From ZC4RG19 sp963796415 (GTDB lineage Bacteria > Actinomycetota > Acidimicrobiia > Acidimicrobiales > VFJN01), in the NCBI GenBank assembly GCA_963796415.1, contig CAWCLR010000011.1, positions 310,001 to 374,000 of the forward strand: a stretch of DNA of 64,000 nt. The letters run 5' to 3'. Shown in pieces: positions 18,799 through 27,214 of this stretch; the first letter of the stretch is position 1; each line of letters begins with the position of its first letter. A program made the translations under genes and the position numbers. The notes under the pieces were generated by a model. The model was not told the origin of the DNA. It searched no databases and worked only from the letters and a program-made list of their open reading frames with translations.

Positions 18799-19965
18799 GT
18801 GGACCGAGAGGCGCTGGAGCACAGCCTCGCACGCCGGTTGCTCGACCACGTGGAACAGGGCACGACCGATCTCGCCGACGCCGTCCTCGAGGTGGCCGCG
18901 GACAGCTACACGTCGCCCGACCGCCTCGCCGAGGAGATCGACGTCCTGTTCCTCGGGCAGCCGCTCGTGCTCTGCCTGTCGGGCGCCCTGCCCCGCCCCG
19001 GCAGCTACGTGACCGTCGAGCTGTGCGGTACGCCGGTGCTGGTCACGCGGGCCACCGATGGGCGGGTGCGGGCCATGGCCAACGTCTGCCGCCACCGTGG
19101 CGTGCGCGTCGTCGACGGCAAGGGCGAGGCCCGGCGCTTCACCTGCCCGTTCCATGCCTGGGTGTACGACATCGAGGGCCATCTCGTCGGGGTCCCCGCC
19201 GCCGGCAGCTTCGGGGACGTGTGCCGCGAGGAGAAGGGTCTGGTCGAGCTGCCGGTCGCCGAGGGCTACGGGCTGGTGGTCGGCCGGCTGCGCCCGGGGC
19301 CGCCCGTCGACATCGACGCCTACCTCGGTCCCGACCTCGCCCACGAGCTCGCCATGCTCGACTTCGCCGGCTGGGAGCCGTACACCGACGCCCACGTCCA
19401 CCGGGTGAGCGCCAACTGGAAGGTCACGCTCGACACCTTCCGGGAGAACTACCACTTCGACCACCTGCACCGGAACACGCTGAAGGACTACGCCTACGGC
19501 GGCGTCCTGACCTTCGACGCCTTCGGCGCCCACCTGCGCAACTGCTCGGCCATCCGCTCGATCGACGAGCTGCGTGACCGCCCCGAGGACGAGTGGGGCG
19601 AGGTGACCCAGCACTTCAGCTACCAGTACCAGCTGTTCCCGAACACGAGCCTCACCTTCGACAGCCGGCACATCGAGCTGTGGCAGATCCTGCCGGTGGA
19701 CGCGGCCACGTCCGAGGTCGTCCACACCGCCTACATGCGGCCCGGCCTCCCCGACGCGGAGCGTGACCGCCTGGCGGAGATGGCCCCGTGGATCTGCGAG
19801 ACCGTCGTCGACGGCGAGGACTTCTGGGTCGCCGGCCGCACCGAGCCCGGGCTGCGGACCGGCCTGGTCGAGACCGTGATGTTCGGGCGCAACGAGCCGG
19901 CGCTCCAGCACCTGCACCGGGGGTTCGCGTCCGCCCTGGACGCCGCACGCGCCGACGGCGCCTGA
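18799..19965 (+). CDS. Rieske aromatic ring-hydroxylating oxygenase, alpha subunit
   Basis: A 388-residue terminal oxygenase component. The Rieske [2Fe-2S] ligands are C97 and H99 (NVCRHRG) and C116 and H119 (CPFHAW). The mononuclear iron site is seen in ENYHFDHLH with H219 and H224. An N-terminal extension of about 60 residues precedes the Rieske domain. GTG at 18799 is chosen for its spacing to GAGGGGA; GTG at 18793 is the alternative. No beta-subunit gene is present, so it is probably a homomeric oxygenase. The neighbouring amidohydrolase and 3Fe-4S ferredoxin suggest a common pathway, and the KshB-like reductase at 58127 could supply electrons. Confidence 0.9.
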   Translation: MDREALEHSLARRLLDHVEQGTTDLADAVLEVAADSYTSPDRLAEEIDVLFLGQPLVLCLSGALPRPGSYVTVELCGTPVLVTRATDGRVRAMANVCRHRGVRVVDGKGEARRFTCPFHAWVYDIEGHLVGVPAAGSFGDVCREEKGLVELPVAEGYGLVVGRLRPGPPVDIDAYLGPDLAHELAMLDFAGWEPYTDAHVHRVSANWKVTLDTFRENYHFDHLHRNTLKDYAYGGVLTFDAFGAHLRNCSAIRSIDELRDRPEDEWGEVTQHFSYQYQLFPNTSLTFDSRHIELWQILPVDAATSEVVHTAYMRPGLPDAERDRLAEMAPWICETVVDGEDFWVAGRTEPGLRTGLVETVMFGRNEPALQHLHRGFASALDAARADGA

Positions 19966-20005
19966 CCACGCCGGGCTGGCGCGCCGCCGCGACCGGCGTG
20001 CTACC

Positions 20006-20034
20006 TTGCTATGTGAGCGTTCGCTCTCTTAGTG
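20006..20034 (+). promoter_or_regulatory. Promoter with operator E (TGTGA-GCGT-TCGCT)
   Basis: TTGCTA (20006-20011) and a weak TTAGTG (20029-20034) are separated by 17 bases that hold the dyad TGTGA-GCGT-TCGCT (20012-20025), whose core GAGCG-TT-CGCTC is perfectly symmetric. Geometry is the same as in operator D. The amidohydrolase ATG follows at 20045. Confidence 0.6.
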
Positions 20035-20044
20035 GGAGATCAGC

Positions 20045-21259
20045 ATGTCGTTCAAGTGGTTCATCTCCGTCGACGACCACCTCATCGAGCCCGCCCGGCT
20101 GTGGCAGGAGCGGGTGCCCGAGCGCTGGCGCGAGAACGCCCCGCACATCGTGCGCGACGGCGACTCCGAGCACTGGGTCTACGAGGACCGCCAGATCGTC
20201 ACCACGGGCCTGAACGCCGTGGCCGGCAAGAGCCGCGAGGAGTTCTCGCCCGAGCCGATCACCTACGAGGACATGCGGGAAGGCTGCTACGAGCCCGCGG
20301 CCCGCGTGGCCGACATGGACCAGGGCAACGTGCTGTCGTCGATGCTGTTCCCGTCGTTCCCGCGCTACTGCGGCCAGGTCTTCCACGAGGCCAAGGACAA
20401 GGACCTCGCGCTGCTGTGCGTCCGGGCCTGGAACGACTTCATCCTCGACGAGCTCGCCGGCGCCTACCCCGGCCGGTTCATCCCGATGATGATCATCCCG
20501 CTGTGGGACCCGGCGGCCGCGGCGGCCGAGATCGAGCGCACCGCGGCGCGGGGCGCCAAGTCGATCGCCTTCTCCGAGAACCCCACCAAGCTGGGCCTGC
20601 CCTCGATCCACACCGACTACTGGGACCCGGTCTTCCGCTCCGCCGACGAGGCCGGGTTCGTGCTGTCGATGCACGTCGGGTCGTCGTCGAACCTGATCCG
20701 CACGTCGCCCGACATGCCGACGCTGGCGTTCATGGCCTACTCGGCCGCGGCCAACCAGGCGGGCACGCTGCTCGACTGGCTGTTCAGCGGCAACTTCGAG
20801 CGGTTCCCGAACCTGAAGATCGCCCTGTCCGAGGGCTCGATCGGCTGGATCCCGTACTTCCTCGAGCGGGCCGAGCAGGTCATCGACAAGCAGCGGTTCT
20901 GGGCGTCGCGGTTCGACATCGACATGAACGCCAGCCACGAGCGCGGCGAGGAGAAGGGCGAGGCGCGCTTCGACCTCGACACCGACATCCGCCGCCTGTT
21001 CAAGGACCACGTGTTCGGCACGTTCATCGAGGACCACGCCGGCCTGCGGCTGCTCGACGTGATCGGCGAGGACAACGTGATGCTGGAGTGCGACTACCCG
21101 CACTCCGACTCGACCTGGCCCGACACGGTCAACCTGGCCAACAAGTGGCTGGGCGACCTGCCCGAGGACGTGCAGCACAAGATCACGATCGGGAACGCCT
21201 GCCGGGTCTACGACTTCACGCCGGCCGACCCGGCGACGCTCGAGCCGTCGCCGGCGTAG
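20045..21259 (+). CDS. Amidohydrolase family protein (PF04909 type)
   Basis: A 404-residue TIM-barrel hydrolase close in sequence to the one at 37953-39260. It starts MSFKWFISVDDHLIEPARLW with the DxH metal motif at residues 10-12. Shared landmarks include LNAVAGKSREEF, ARVADMDQGNVLSSMLFPSFPR, AYPGRFIPMMIIPLWDP, the FVLSMHVGSS strand, ALSEGSIGWIPYFLERA and the final metal-site segment CDYPHSDSTWPD. GGGAGA precedes the ATG. In aromatic catabolism such proteins decarboxylate or hydrolyse ring-cleavage products, but these actinobacterial groups have no assigned substrate. It lies between a Rieske oxygenase and a ferredoxin. Confidence 0.87.
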   Translation: MSFKWFISVDDHLIEPARLWQERVPERWRENAPHIVRDGDSEHWVYEDRQIVTTGLNAVAGKSREEFSPEPITYEDMREGCYEPAARVADMDQGNVLSSMLFPSFPRYCGQVFHEAKDKDLALLCVRAWNDFILDELAGAYPGRFIPMMIIPLWDPAAAAAEIERTAARGAKSIAFSENPTKLGLPSIHTDYWDPVFRSADEAGFVLSMHVGSSSNLIRTSPDMPTLAFMAYSAAANQAGTLLDWLFSGNFERFPNLKIALSEGSIGWIPYFLERAEQVIDKQRFWASRFDIDMNASHERGEEKGEARFDLDTDIRRLFKDHVFGTFIEDHAGLRLLDVIGEDNVMLECDYPHSDSTWPDTVNLANKWLGDLPEDVQHKITIGNACRVYDFTPADPATLEPSPA

Positions 21260-21268
21260 GGGACGGCG

Positions 21269-21457
21269 ATGAAGGTCTCCGTGGACCCGGATCTGTGCCA
21301 GGGCCACGCCCGGTGCTGGCAGATCTGCCCCGACGTGTTCGACCTCGACGACGAGGGCCACGCGTCGGTCGTGGCCACCGACGTCCCGGATGACCTCGCG
21401 GAGAAGGTCCGGGAGGCCGTGCGGAACTGCCCCGAGCGCGCCATCACGGTGAGCTGA
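21269..21457 (+). CDS. Ferredoxin, 3Fe-4S type
   Basis: A 62-residue electron carrier. The motif DLCQGHARCWQICP shows the Cys-x2-His-x2-Cys pattern with a following Cys, and NCPERAI supplies the last Cys; the His in place of the second Cys of a 4Fe-4S site marks a 3Fe-4S cluster. Such ferredoxins serve cytochrome P450s and some Rieske oxygenases in actinobacteria. It follows the amidohydrolase by 9 bases and overlaps a short fragment ORF at its stop. Confidence 0.93.
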   Translation: MKVSVDPDLCQGHARCWQICPDVFDLDDEGHASVVATDVPDDLAEKVREAVRNCPERAITVS

Positions 21458-21570
21458 TGGCCGGTGTGGTCGCCTACGGCACGTACGTGACCCACAACCT
21501 CGGGGGCCAGCCCGGGCGCTGCGTCAGCTTCGTCGGCATCGTCGGTCGCGAGCGCGGCGACCCCCGGTAG
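21457..21570 (+). pseudogene. Short ORF, possible remnant of a thiolase-superfamily gene
   Basis: Thirty-seven codons overlap the ferredoxin stop: the start MAGVVAYGTYV resembles the first strand of HMG-CoA synthase-like ketoacyl synthases, whereas THNLGGQPGRCVSFVGIVG resembles the last strand of thiolase-like proteins. This could be a gene reduced by internal deletion. The call rests on short resemblance only. Confidence 0.3.
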
Positions 21571-21682
21571 CGTCAACTCGTCCCCCGGCGGGACCGCCGC
21601 GGAGTTGGTGCGTCCACGTCAAAAGTTGCACGATCTGCAAAACCGGTTCGCCGCCGTCGGACCGGTTCCCCCCGAGGTTGAC

Positions 21683-23419
21683 GTGCTGACTCGACTGCTT
21701 CGCTCCCACCTGCTGCGCCCCTACCAGGGGCTGCTGATCGCGATCGTGGTCCTGCAGGCGGTGCAGGCGCTGGCGTCGCTCTACCTGCCCACGCTCAACG
21801 CCGACCTCGTCGACAAGGGCATCCTGCAGGGCGACAACGGGTACATCCGTTCGGTCGGCATGGCCATGCTGGGCGTGACGCTGATCCAGGTGGTGTTCTC
21901 GGTGGGCGCCGTCTACTACAGCGCCCGGGTGGCGATGGGGTTCGGGCGCGACGTGCGGGGCGACCTCTTCCACCGGGTCACCGACTTCTCGGCCCGCGAG
22001 GTGAACCAGTTCGGGGCGCCGTCGCTCATCACCCGCATCACCAACGACGTGCAGCAGGTGCAGATGCTGGTCGTCATGGCGTGCACGCTGGCCGTCGCCG
22101 CCCCGATCACGGTGGTCGGCGGCAGCATCCTGGCCCTGCAGCAGGACGTCGGCCTGTCGTGGCTGGTCGTCATCTCCCTGCCGGCCCTGGGGCTGAGCGT
22201 CGGGGCGATCGTGTGGAGGATGGTGCCCCTGTTCCGCACCATGCAGGCGCGCATCGACGGCGCCAACTCGGTGCTGCGCGAGCAGATCACGGGCATGCGG
22301 GTCGTGCGGGCCTTCGTGCGGGAGCCCCGCGAGATCGAGCGCTTCGGCGACGTCAACGACGACCTGACCGACGTGTCGCTCCGCGCCGGGCGGCTGATGG
22401 CGCTGATGTTCCCGATGCTGCTGTTCATCATCAACGCCTCGAGCGTCGGGGTGCTGTGGTTCGGGGCCAACCGCATCGACAGCGGCGACATGACCCCGGG
22501 TTCGCTGATCGCCTTCCTCAGCTACTTCACGCTGATGCTCATCGCCGTGATGATGGCGATGTTCGTCGCCCTCATGGCGCCGCGCGCCGCGGTGTGCGCC
22601 GACCGCATCGTCGAGGTGCTCGACACGCAACCGTCCGTCGCCGCCCCCGAGCAACCCGTGCCGGTCGCCGACGGGGTCGCGTCGCTCGAGCTCCGCGACG
22701 TCGGCTTCCGCTACCCGGGGGCCGAGGAGCCCGTGCTGCAGGGCGTGTCGCTCCGGTCGCTGGCGGGCCAGACCACGGCCGTCATCGGCAGCACCGGCGC
22801 CGGCAAGACCACGCTCGTCAACCTCGTGGCCCGCCTGGTCGACGTGACCGAGGGGCAGGTGCTGATCGACGGCGTCGACGTGCGCGAGCTCGCCCCCGAC
22901 GCCCTGTGGGACCGCATCGGCCTCGTGCCCCAGAAGCCCTACCTGTTCACGGGCACGGTCGCGAGCAACCTGCGCTACGGCAAGCCCGACGCCACCGAGG
23001 ACGAGATGTGGGAGGCGCTGCGGGTGGCGGAGGCCGCCGAGTTCGTGGCCGCCATGCCCGGTGGGCTGGACGCCCCGATCGCCCAGGGCGGCACCAACGT
23101 CTCGGGCGGCCAGCGCCAGCGCCTCGCCATCGCCCGGGCGCTCGTACGCAAGGCCGAGGTCTACGTGTTCGACGACTCGTTCTCGGCGCTCGACCTCGCC
23201 ACCGACGCCCGGTTGCGGGCCCGCCTGGTGCCGTGGACGCGCGACGCCACGGTGCTCGTCGTCGCCCAGCGGGTGTCGACGATCGCCGGCGCCGACCAGA
23301 TCCTGGTGCTCGAGGACGGCCGCCCGGTCGGGCTGGGAACCCACGCCGAGCTGCTCGGCTCGTGCCCGACCTATGCCGAGATCGTGTCGTCGCAGATCCG
23401 CGAGGGCGAGGCGGCGTGA
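21683..23419 (+). CDS. ABC exporter half-transporter, degenerate-site subunit
   Basis: A type IV ABC exporter of about 578 residues: six transmembrane helices in residues 1-300 and one nucleotide-binding domain. Walker A is GSTGAGKTT, the signature NVSGGQRQR is intact, but Walker B reads VYVFDDSFSALD, with Asp in place of the catalytic Glu. That is the hallmark of the non-canonical subunit of heterodimeric exporters such as TM287/288 and BmrCD. GTG at 21683 with GAGGTT upstream is taken; GTG at 21605 would add 26 residues. The gap before it holds TTGCA-CGATC-TGCAA and two ACCGGTT copies, perhaps regulatory. It is coupled to the next gene. Confidence 0.88.
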   Translation: MLTRLLRSHLLRPYQGLLIAIVVLQAVQALASLYLPTLNADLVDKGILQGDNGYIRSVGMAMLGVTLIQVVFSVGAVYYSARVAMGFGRDVRGDLFHRVTDFSAREVNQFGAPSLITRITNDVQQVQMLVVMACTLAVAAPITVVGGSILALQQDVGLSWLVVISLPALGLSVGAIVWRMVPLFRTMQARIDGANSVLREQITGMRVVRAFVREPREIERFGDVNDDLTDVSLRAGRLMALMFPMLLFIINASSVGVLWFGANRIDSGDMTPGSLIAFLSYFTLMLIAVMMAMFVALMAPRAAVCADRIVEVLDTQPSVAAPEQPVPVADGVASLELRDVGFRYPGAEEPVLQGVSLRSLAGQTTAVIGSTGAGKTTLVNLVARLVDVTEGQVLIDGVDVRELAPDALWDRIGLVPQKPYLFTGTVASNLRYGKPDATEDEMWEALRVAEAAEFVAAMPGGLDAPIAQGGTNVSGGQRQRLAIARALVRKAEVYVFDDSFSALDLATDARLRARLVPWTRDATVLVVAQRVSTIAGADQILVLEDGRPVGLGTHAELLGSCPTYAEIVSSQIREGEAA

Positions 23420-23531
23420 GCACGCAGACGTCGTCGCCCCAGCCGCTCCCGGATCGGGCCCCACCGGCGACGGCGATCGCCCCGATCCGACGCCGCCCCG
23501 GGCCAGCGGCAGCCCCGCAGCCGTGCGGCCC

Positions 23532-25358
23532 ATGGGCGCCGGCATCCCCACCGAGAAGGCCCGCGACTTCCGCAGCTCGTCGCGGCGCCTGCTGGCGCTG
23601 CTGCGTGAGGACCGGCTGCCGGTCTGGTGGATCGTGGCGCTCGCCACCGTCGGCGTCGCCCTCACCGTGGTCGGCCCGAAGATCCTGGGCCACGCCACCG
23701 ACCTCGTCATCAGCGGGCTGCAGAGCCCGTCGGGCATCGACTTCGGCGAGCTGCACATGGTTCTGCTCGGTGCGCTCGCCCTGTTCCTCGCCTCGTCGGG
23801 ACTCACCTACCTGAGCGCCTACCTGATGGCCGGCATCATCCATCGCACCATGCGGCGGCTGCGGGCCGCGGTGGAGGACAAGCTCCATCGACTGCCCCTG
23901 TCGTACGTCGACGGCCAGCAGCGCGGCGACCTGCTCAGCCGGGTCACGAACGACATCGACAACATCGCCATGAGCCTGCAGCAGACGCTGAACCAGCTCG
24001 TCACCCAGGCGCTGACGCTGGTCGGCGTGGTGTCGGTGATGATCTGGATCTCGCCGGTGCTGGCGCTGGTCGCCATCGTGTCGGTGCCGATCTCCTTGCT
24101 GACCATGCGCGAGATCGCCAAGCGGTCGAAGAGCCGCTTCGTCGCCCAGTGGCGTCACACGGGCGCACTCAACGGCCAGGTGGAGGAGGCCTTCACCGGC
24201 CACGCCATCGTCAAGGCGTTCGGGCGGCAGCGCGAGGTCGAGGAGCGCTTCCGCAGCACCAACGACGAGCTGTACACGGCCAGCTTCGGCGCCCAGTTCG
24301 TGTCGGGCGTGATCCAGCCGGCGATGATGTTCCTCGGCAACCTCAACTACGTGATCATCGCCGTGCTCGGTGGGCTCCGGGTGACGTCGGGCGCACTGAC
24401 CATCGGCGACGTCCAGGCCTTCCTCCAGTACACCCGGCAGTTCCAGATGCCGCTGACGCAGATGGCGGCGATGATCAACCTGTTGCAGTCGGGGGTCGCC
24501 TCGGCCGAGCGGGTGTTCGAGCTGCTCGACGCCGACGAGGAGCGGCCCGACGGCGACGCCGAGCCCTTGGTGGGCACCCCTCGGGGCCGGGTGGCGTTCG
24601 AGCACGTGTCGTTCTCGTACGACCCCGACCGGCCGCTCATCACCGACCTGTCGCTGGTGGCCGAGCCGGGGCAGACCGTCGCCATCGTCGGGCCGACCGG
24701 CGCCGGGAAGACGACGCTCGTGAACCTCCTCATGCGGTTCTACGAGCTCGACTCGGGGCGCATCACCCTCGACGGGCGCGACATCGCGTCGATGCCGCGC
24801 CGCGACCTCCGGGACGCCACCGGCATGGTCCTGCAGGACACCTGGCTGTTCGGCGGGACGATCCGCGACAACATCGCCTACGGCGACCCCGACGCCACCG
24901 AGGACGAGATCATGGCCGCGGCCCGGGCCACCTACGTCGACCGGTTCGTCCACTCGCTGCCCGACGGCTACGACACGCTCATCGACGACGAGGGCACCAA
25001 CCTGAGCGCGGGGGAGAAGCAGCTGGTCACGATCGCCCGGGCCTTCCTGTCCGATCCCGCGATCCTCATCCTCGACGAGGCCACCAGCTCGGTCGACACC
25101 CGCACCGAGGTGCTGATCCAGGAGGCGATGGCCGCCCTGCGGTCGCAGCGCACCAGCTTCGTGATCGCCCACCGGCTGTCCACCATCCGCGACGCGGACG
25201 TGATCCTCGTGATGGAGGCCGGCCGCATCGTCGAGCAGGGCCACCACGACGACCTGCTCGCTCGCGACGGCGCCTACGCCCGGCTCTACAACGCCCAGTT
25301 CGCGGCCGCCGCCGTCGACCTGGACCTCGACCTGGACGTCGACGGCGCCCCGGCCTGA
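23532..25358 (+). CDS. ABC exporter half-transporter, catalytic subunit
   Basis: The partner half-transporter, about 608 residues. It starts near MGAGIPTEKARDF, the usual N-terminus after a flexible proline-rich stretch, then six membrane helices (first near VWWIVALATVGVALTVVG) and a nucleotide-binding domain with Walker A GPTGAGKTT and canonical Walker B ILILDEATSSVD, followed by the switch His in FVIAHRLS. Its signature motif is altered to NLSAGEKQL. Together with the preceding subunit this gives one active and one degenerate ATP site. A GTG at 23416 overlapping the upstream stop is in another frame, so an indel between 23460 and 23530 may hide the true start. Substrate unknown. Confidence 0.87.
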   Translation: MGAGIPTEKARDFRSSSRRLLALLREDRLPVWWIVALATVGVALTVVGPKILGHATDLVISGLQSPSGIDFGELHMVLLGALALFLASSGLTYLSAYLMAGIIHRTMRRLRAAVEDKLHRLPLSYVDGQQRGDLLSRVTNDIDNIAMSLQQTLNQLVTQALTLVGVVSVMIWISPVLALVAIVSVPISLLTMREIAKRSKSRFVAQWRHTGALNGQVEEAFTGHAIVKAFGRQREVEERFRSTNDELYTASFGAQFVSGVIQPAMMFLGNLNYVIIAVLGGLRVTSGALTIGDVQAFLQYTRQFQMPLTQMAAMINLLQSGVASAERVFELLDADEERPDGDAEPLVGTPRGRVAFEHVSFSYDPDRPLITDLSLVAEPGQTVAIVGPTGAGKTTLVNLLMRFYELDSGRITLDGRDIASMPRRDLRDATGMVLQDTWLFGGTIRDNIAYGDPDATEDEIMAAARATYVDRFVHSLPDGYDTLIDDEGTNLSAGEKQLVTIARAFLSDPAILILDEATSSVDTRTEVLIQEAMAALRSQRTSFVIAHRLSTIRDADVILVMEAGRIVEQGHHDDLLARDGAYARLYNAQFAAAAVDLDLDLDVDGAPA

Positions 25359-25390
25359 CGGGACACCCGCCACCTCGGAGACGCACCCTC

Positions 25391-26812
25391 GTGCCCGACC
25401 GCCACGACCACTGGATCGCCGGCAAGCCCGACGCCCCCGCCGGCGGCAGCTACCTGCCCACGATCGACCCCGCCACCCGGCAGCCCGGCGACGAGATCGC
25501 CGCGGGCACGGCGGCCGACGTCGACCGGGCGGTCGCCGCCGCCGACGACGCGCAGCCCGGTTGGGCCCGCACCTCGGGCGCCCAGCGGTCCGAGGCGCTC
25601 CACCGCGTCGCCGACGCCATCGAGGACGGCGCCGGCGAGCTGATGGCGCTCGAGCGCGCCTGCACCGGGAAGCTCCCCGGCCAGCTCCGCCTCGAGGTCG
25701 ACATGTCGGCCGCCTACTTCCGCTACTACGCGGGGATCCTCCGCGCCGTGGGCGGGCGCACGATCGACCAGGGCGCCGGCACCCACACCTACACGCGCCT
25801 CGAGCCCTACGGCGTCGTGGCCGCCATCACCCCGTGGAACCTGCCGCTCAACCAGGCGTGCCGGGCCGTGGCGCCGGCCCTGGCCGTCGGCAACGCGGTG
25901 GTGGCCAAGCCGTCGGAGCTGACGTCGACCTCCACGCTGCACCTCGCCCGCCTGGCCACCGAGGCGGGGCTGCCCGACGGCCTGCTGAACGTGGTGACCG
26001 GCACGGGCCCCGACGTGGGCACCCCGCTCGCCGCCCACCCGGTCGTGCGACGGGTCGCCTTCACCGGCTCGGTCGCCACCGGCCGCCACCTGGCCACCGT
26101 CGCCGCCGGCCGGCTCGTCCCCCTGACCCTGGAGCTGGGCGGCAAGTCGCCGCTGGTGGTGTTCGCGGACGCCGACATCGAGCGGGCCGTCGCCGCCGCG
26201 GTCAGCGCGGTCGCGTTCAACGCCGGGCAGGTGTGCTCGGCGACGACCCGGCTGCTGGTCGAGGCCCCGGCGCACGACGAGGTCGCGGCGCGGGTGGTGG
26301 ACGCCGTCGCCCGCCTCGCACCGGGCGTCGACTTCGGCCCGATGATCACCGAGGCGCAGTACGACAAGGTCCTCGAGCACGTGGGGGCGGCGCGCGCCGC
26401 GGGCGTGGAGCCGGCGACCGGCGGCGGCGCCTACGACGAGGGGCCGGCGGCGCAGGGCCTCTACGTGCGGCCGACCGTCTACGTCGACGTCCCGCCCGAC
26501 CTGCCCCTGGCCCGCGAGGAGGTCTTCGGTCCGGTGCTCGTCACGATGCCGTTCGCCGACGAGGGCGATGCCGTCGCCCGAGCCAACGACACCGACTACG
26601 GGCTCGTCGCCAGCGTGTGGTCGGGCGACGCGGCCCGCGGGCTGCGGGTCGCCGAGCGGATCGAGGCCGGTCAGGTGGCGGTGAACGGCGGCGCGCTGAC
26701 GATCGAGACGCCGTTCGGCGGGTTCAAGCGGAGCGGCTACGGGCGGGAGAAGGGCATCGAGGCGTTGCACGACTACGCCTTGACCAAGACGATCAGCCTG
26801 TCCCTCGACTGA
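25391..26812 (+). CDS. Aldehyde dehydrogenase family protein
   Basis: A 473-residue NAD(P)-dependent dehydrogenase. Catalytic residues are N150 (ITPWN), E248 (LELGGK) and C282 (GQVCSATTR); the cofactor loop is FTGSVATGR. The C-terminal PFGGFKRSGYGREKGIEALHDY is complete, so the gene is intact. Similarity is highest to the betaine/gamma-aminobutyraldehyde-type group, but substrate cannot be assigned. GTG start at 25391 follows GGAGAC. It heads a plus-strand run with the following decarboxylase-like and dehydrogenase genes. Confidence 0.92.
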   Translation: MPDRHDHWIAGKPDAPAGGSYLPTIDPATRQPGDEIAAGTAADVDRAVAAADDAQPGWARTSGAQRSEALHRVADAIEDGAGELMALERACTGKLPGQLRLEVDMSAAYFRYYAGILRAVGGRTIDQGAGTHTYTRLEPYGVVAAITPWNLPLNQACRAVAPALAVGNAVVAKPSELTSTSTLHLARLATEAGLPDGLLNVVTGTGPDVGTPLAAHPVVRRVAFTGSVATGRHLATVAAGRLVPLTLELGGKSPLVVFADADIERAVAAAVSAVAFNAGQVCSATTRLLVEAPAHDEVAARVVDAVARLAPGVDFGPMITEAQYDKVLEHVGAARAAGVEPATGGGAYDEGPAAQGLYVRPTVYVDVPPDLPLAREEVFGPVLVTMPFADEGDAVARANDTDYGLVASVWSGDAARGLRVAERIEAGQVAVNGGALTIETPFGGFKRSGYGREKGIEALHDYALTKTISLSLD

Positions 26813-26822
26813 CGGAGCGCAC

Positions 26823-27214
26823 ATGGACGAGACCGACGACCTGCGAGCGGCGCGGGCCATGCGCCGCGCCGTGCTCGGCGATGCCTACGTCGACGGCCAG
26901 ACGACTGACCCGAGCCCCGTCATGGCCGAGTTCCAGGACCACCTCACGTCGATGGCCTGGGGCGTGTGGGCCCGCGGGGGTGCCTTGTCCGTCGCGCGAC
27001 CGCAGCCTGCTGGTGCTGGCGATGACCGCCGCCCTCGGCCGTATGGATGAGTTCCGGCTGCACGCCGGAGCGTCACACCGGACAGGCGTCACCGACGACG
27101 AGCTCGATGAGCTGCTGTTCCAGATCGCCGGCGTACTGCGGGGCGCCGGCCGCGGTGGCGGCCCGGCGAGCGCTCCAGGCCGTGCGGGCCGAGCGAGAGG
27201 CGGTCCGGCCGTGA
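26823..27214 (+). CDS. 4-carboxymuconolactone decarboxylase-like protein (two frameshifts)
   Basis: An AhpD-fold protein of about 130 residues. The segments occur in order but in three frames: RAMRRAVLGDAYVD and FQDHLTSMAWGVWARGG, then DRSLLVLAMTAALGRMDEFRLHAGASHRTGVTDDELDELLFQIAG, then YCGAPAAVAARRALQAV up to the stop at 27212-27214. This is the gamma-carboxymuconolactone decarboxylase pattern of protocatechuate catabolism, including the YCG-P motif. Shifts near 26985 and 27137 are probably sequence errors. Its last bases overlap the next start (GTGA). Confidence 0.75.

Noticed and set aside
21524..23806. Long minus-strand open frame opposite the ABC exporter, and similar ones at 24.9-26.9 kb and 58.1-60.5 kb
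   Set aside because: Same codon-bias effect; sequence is His/Arg/Asp-rich repeats without motifs, whereas the opposite strand has complete catalytic motifs.
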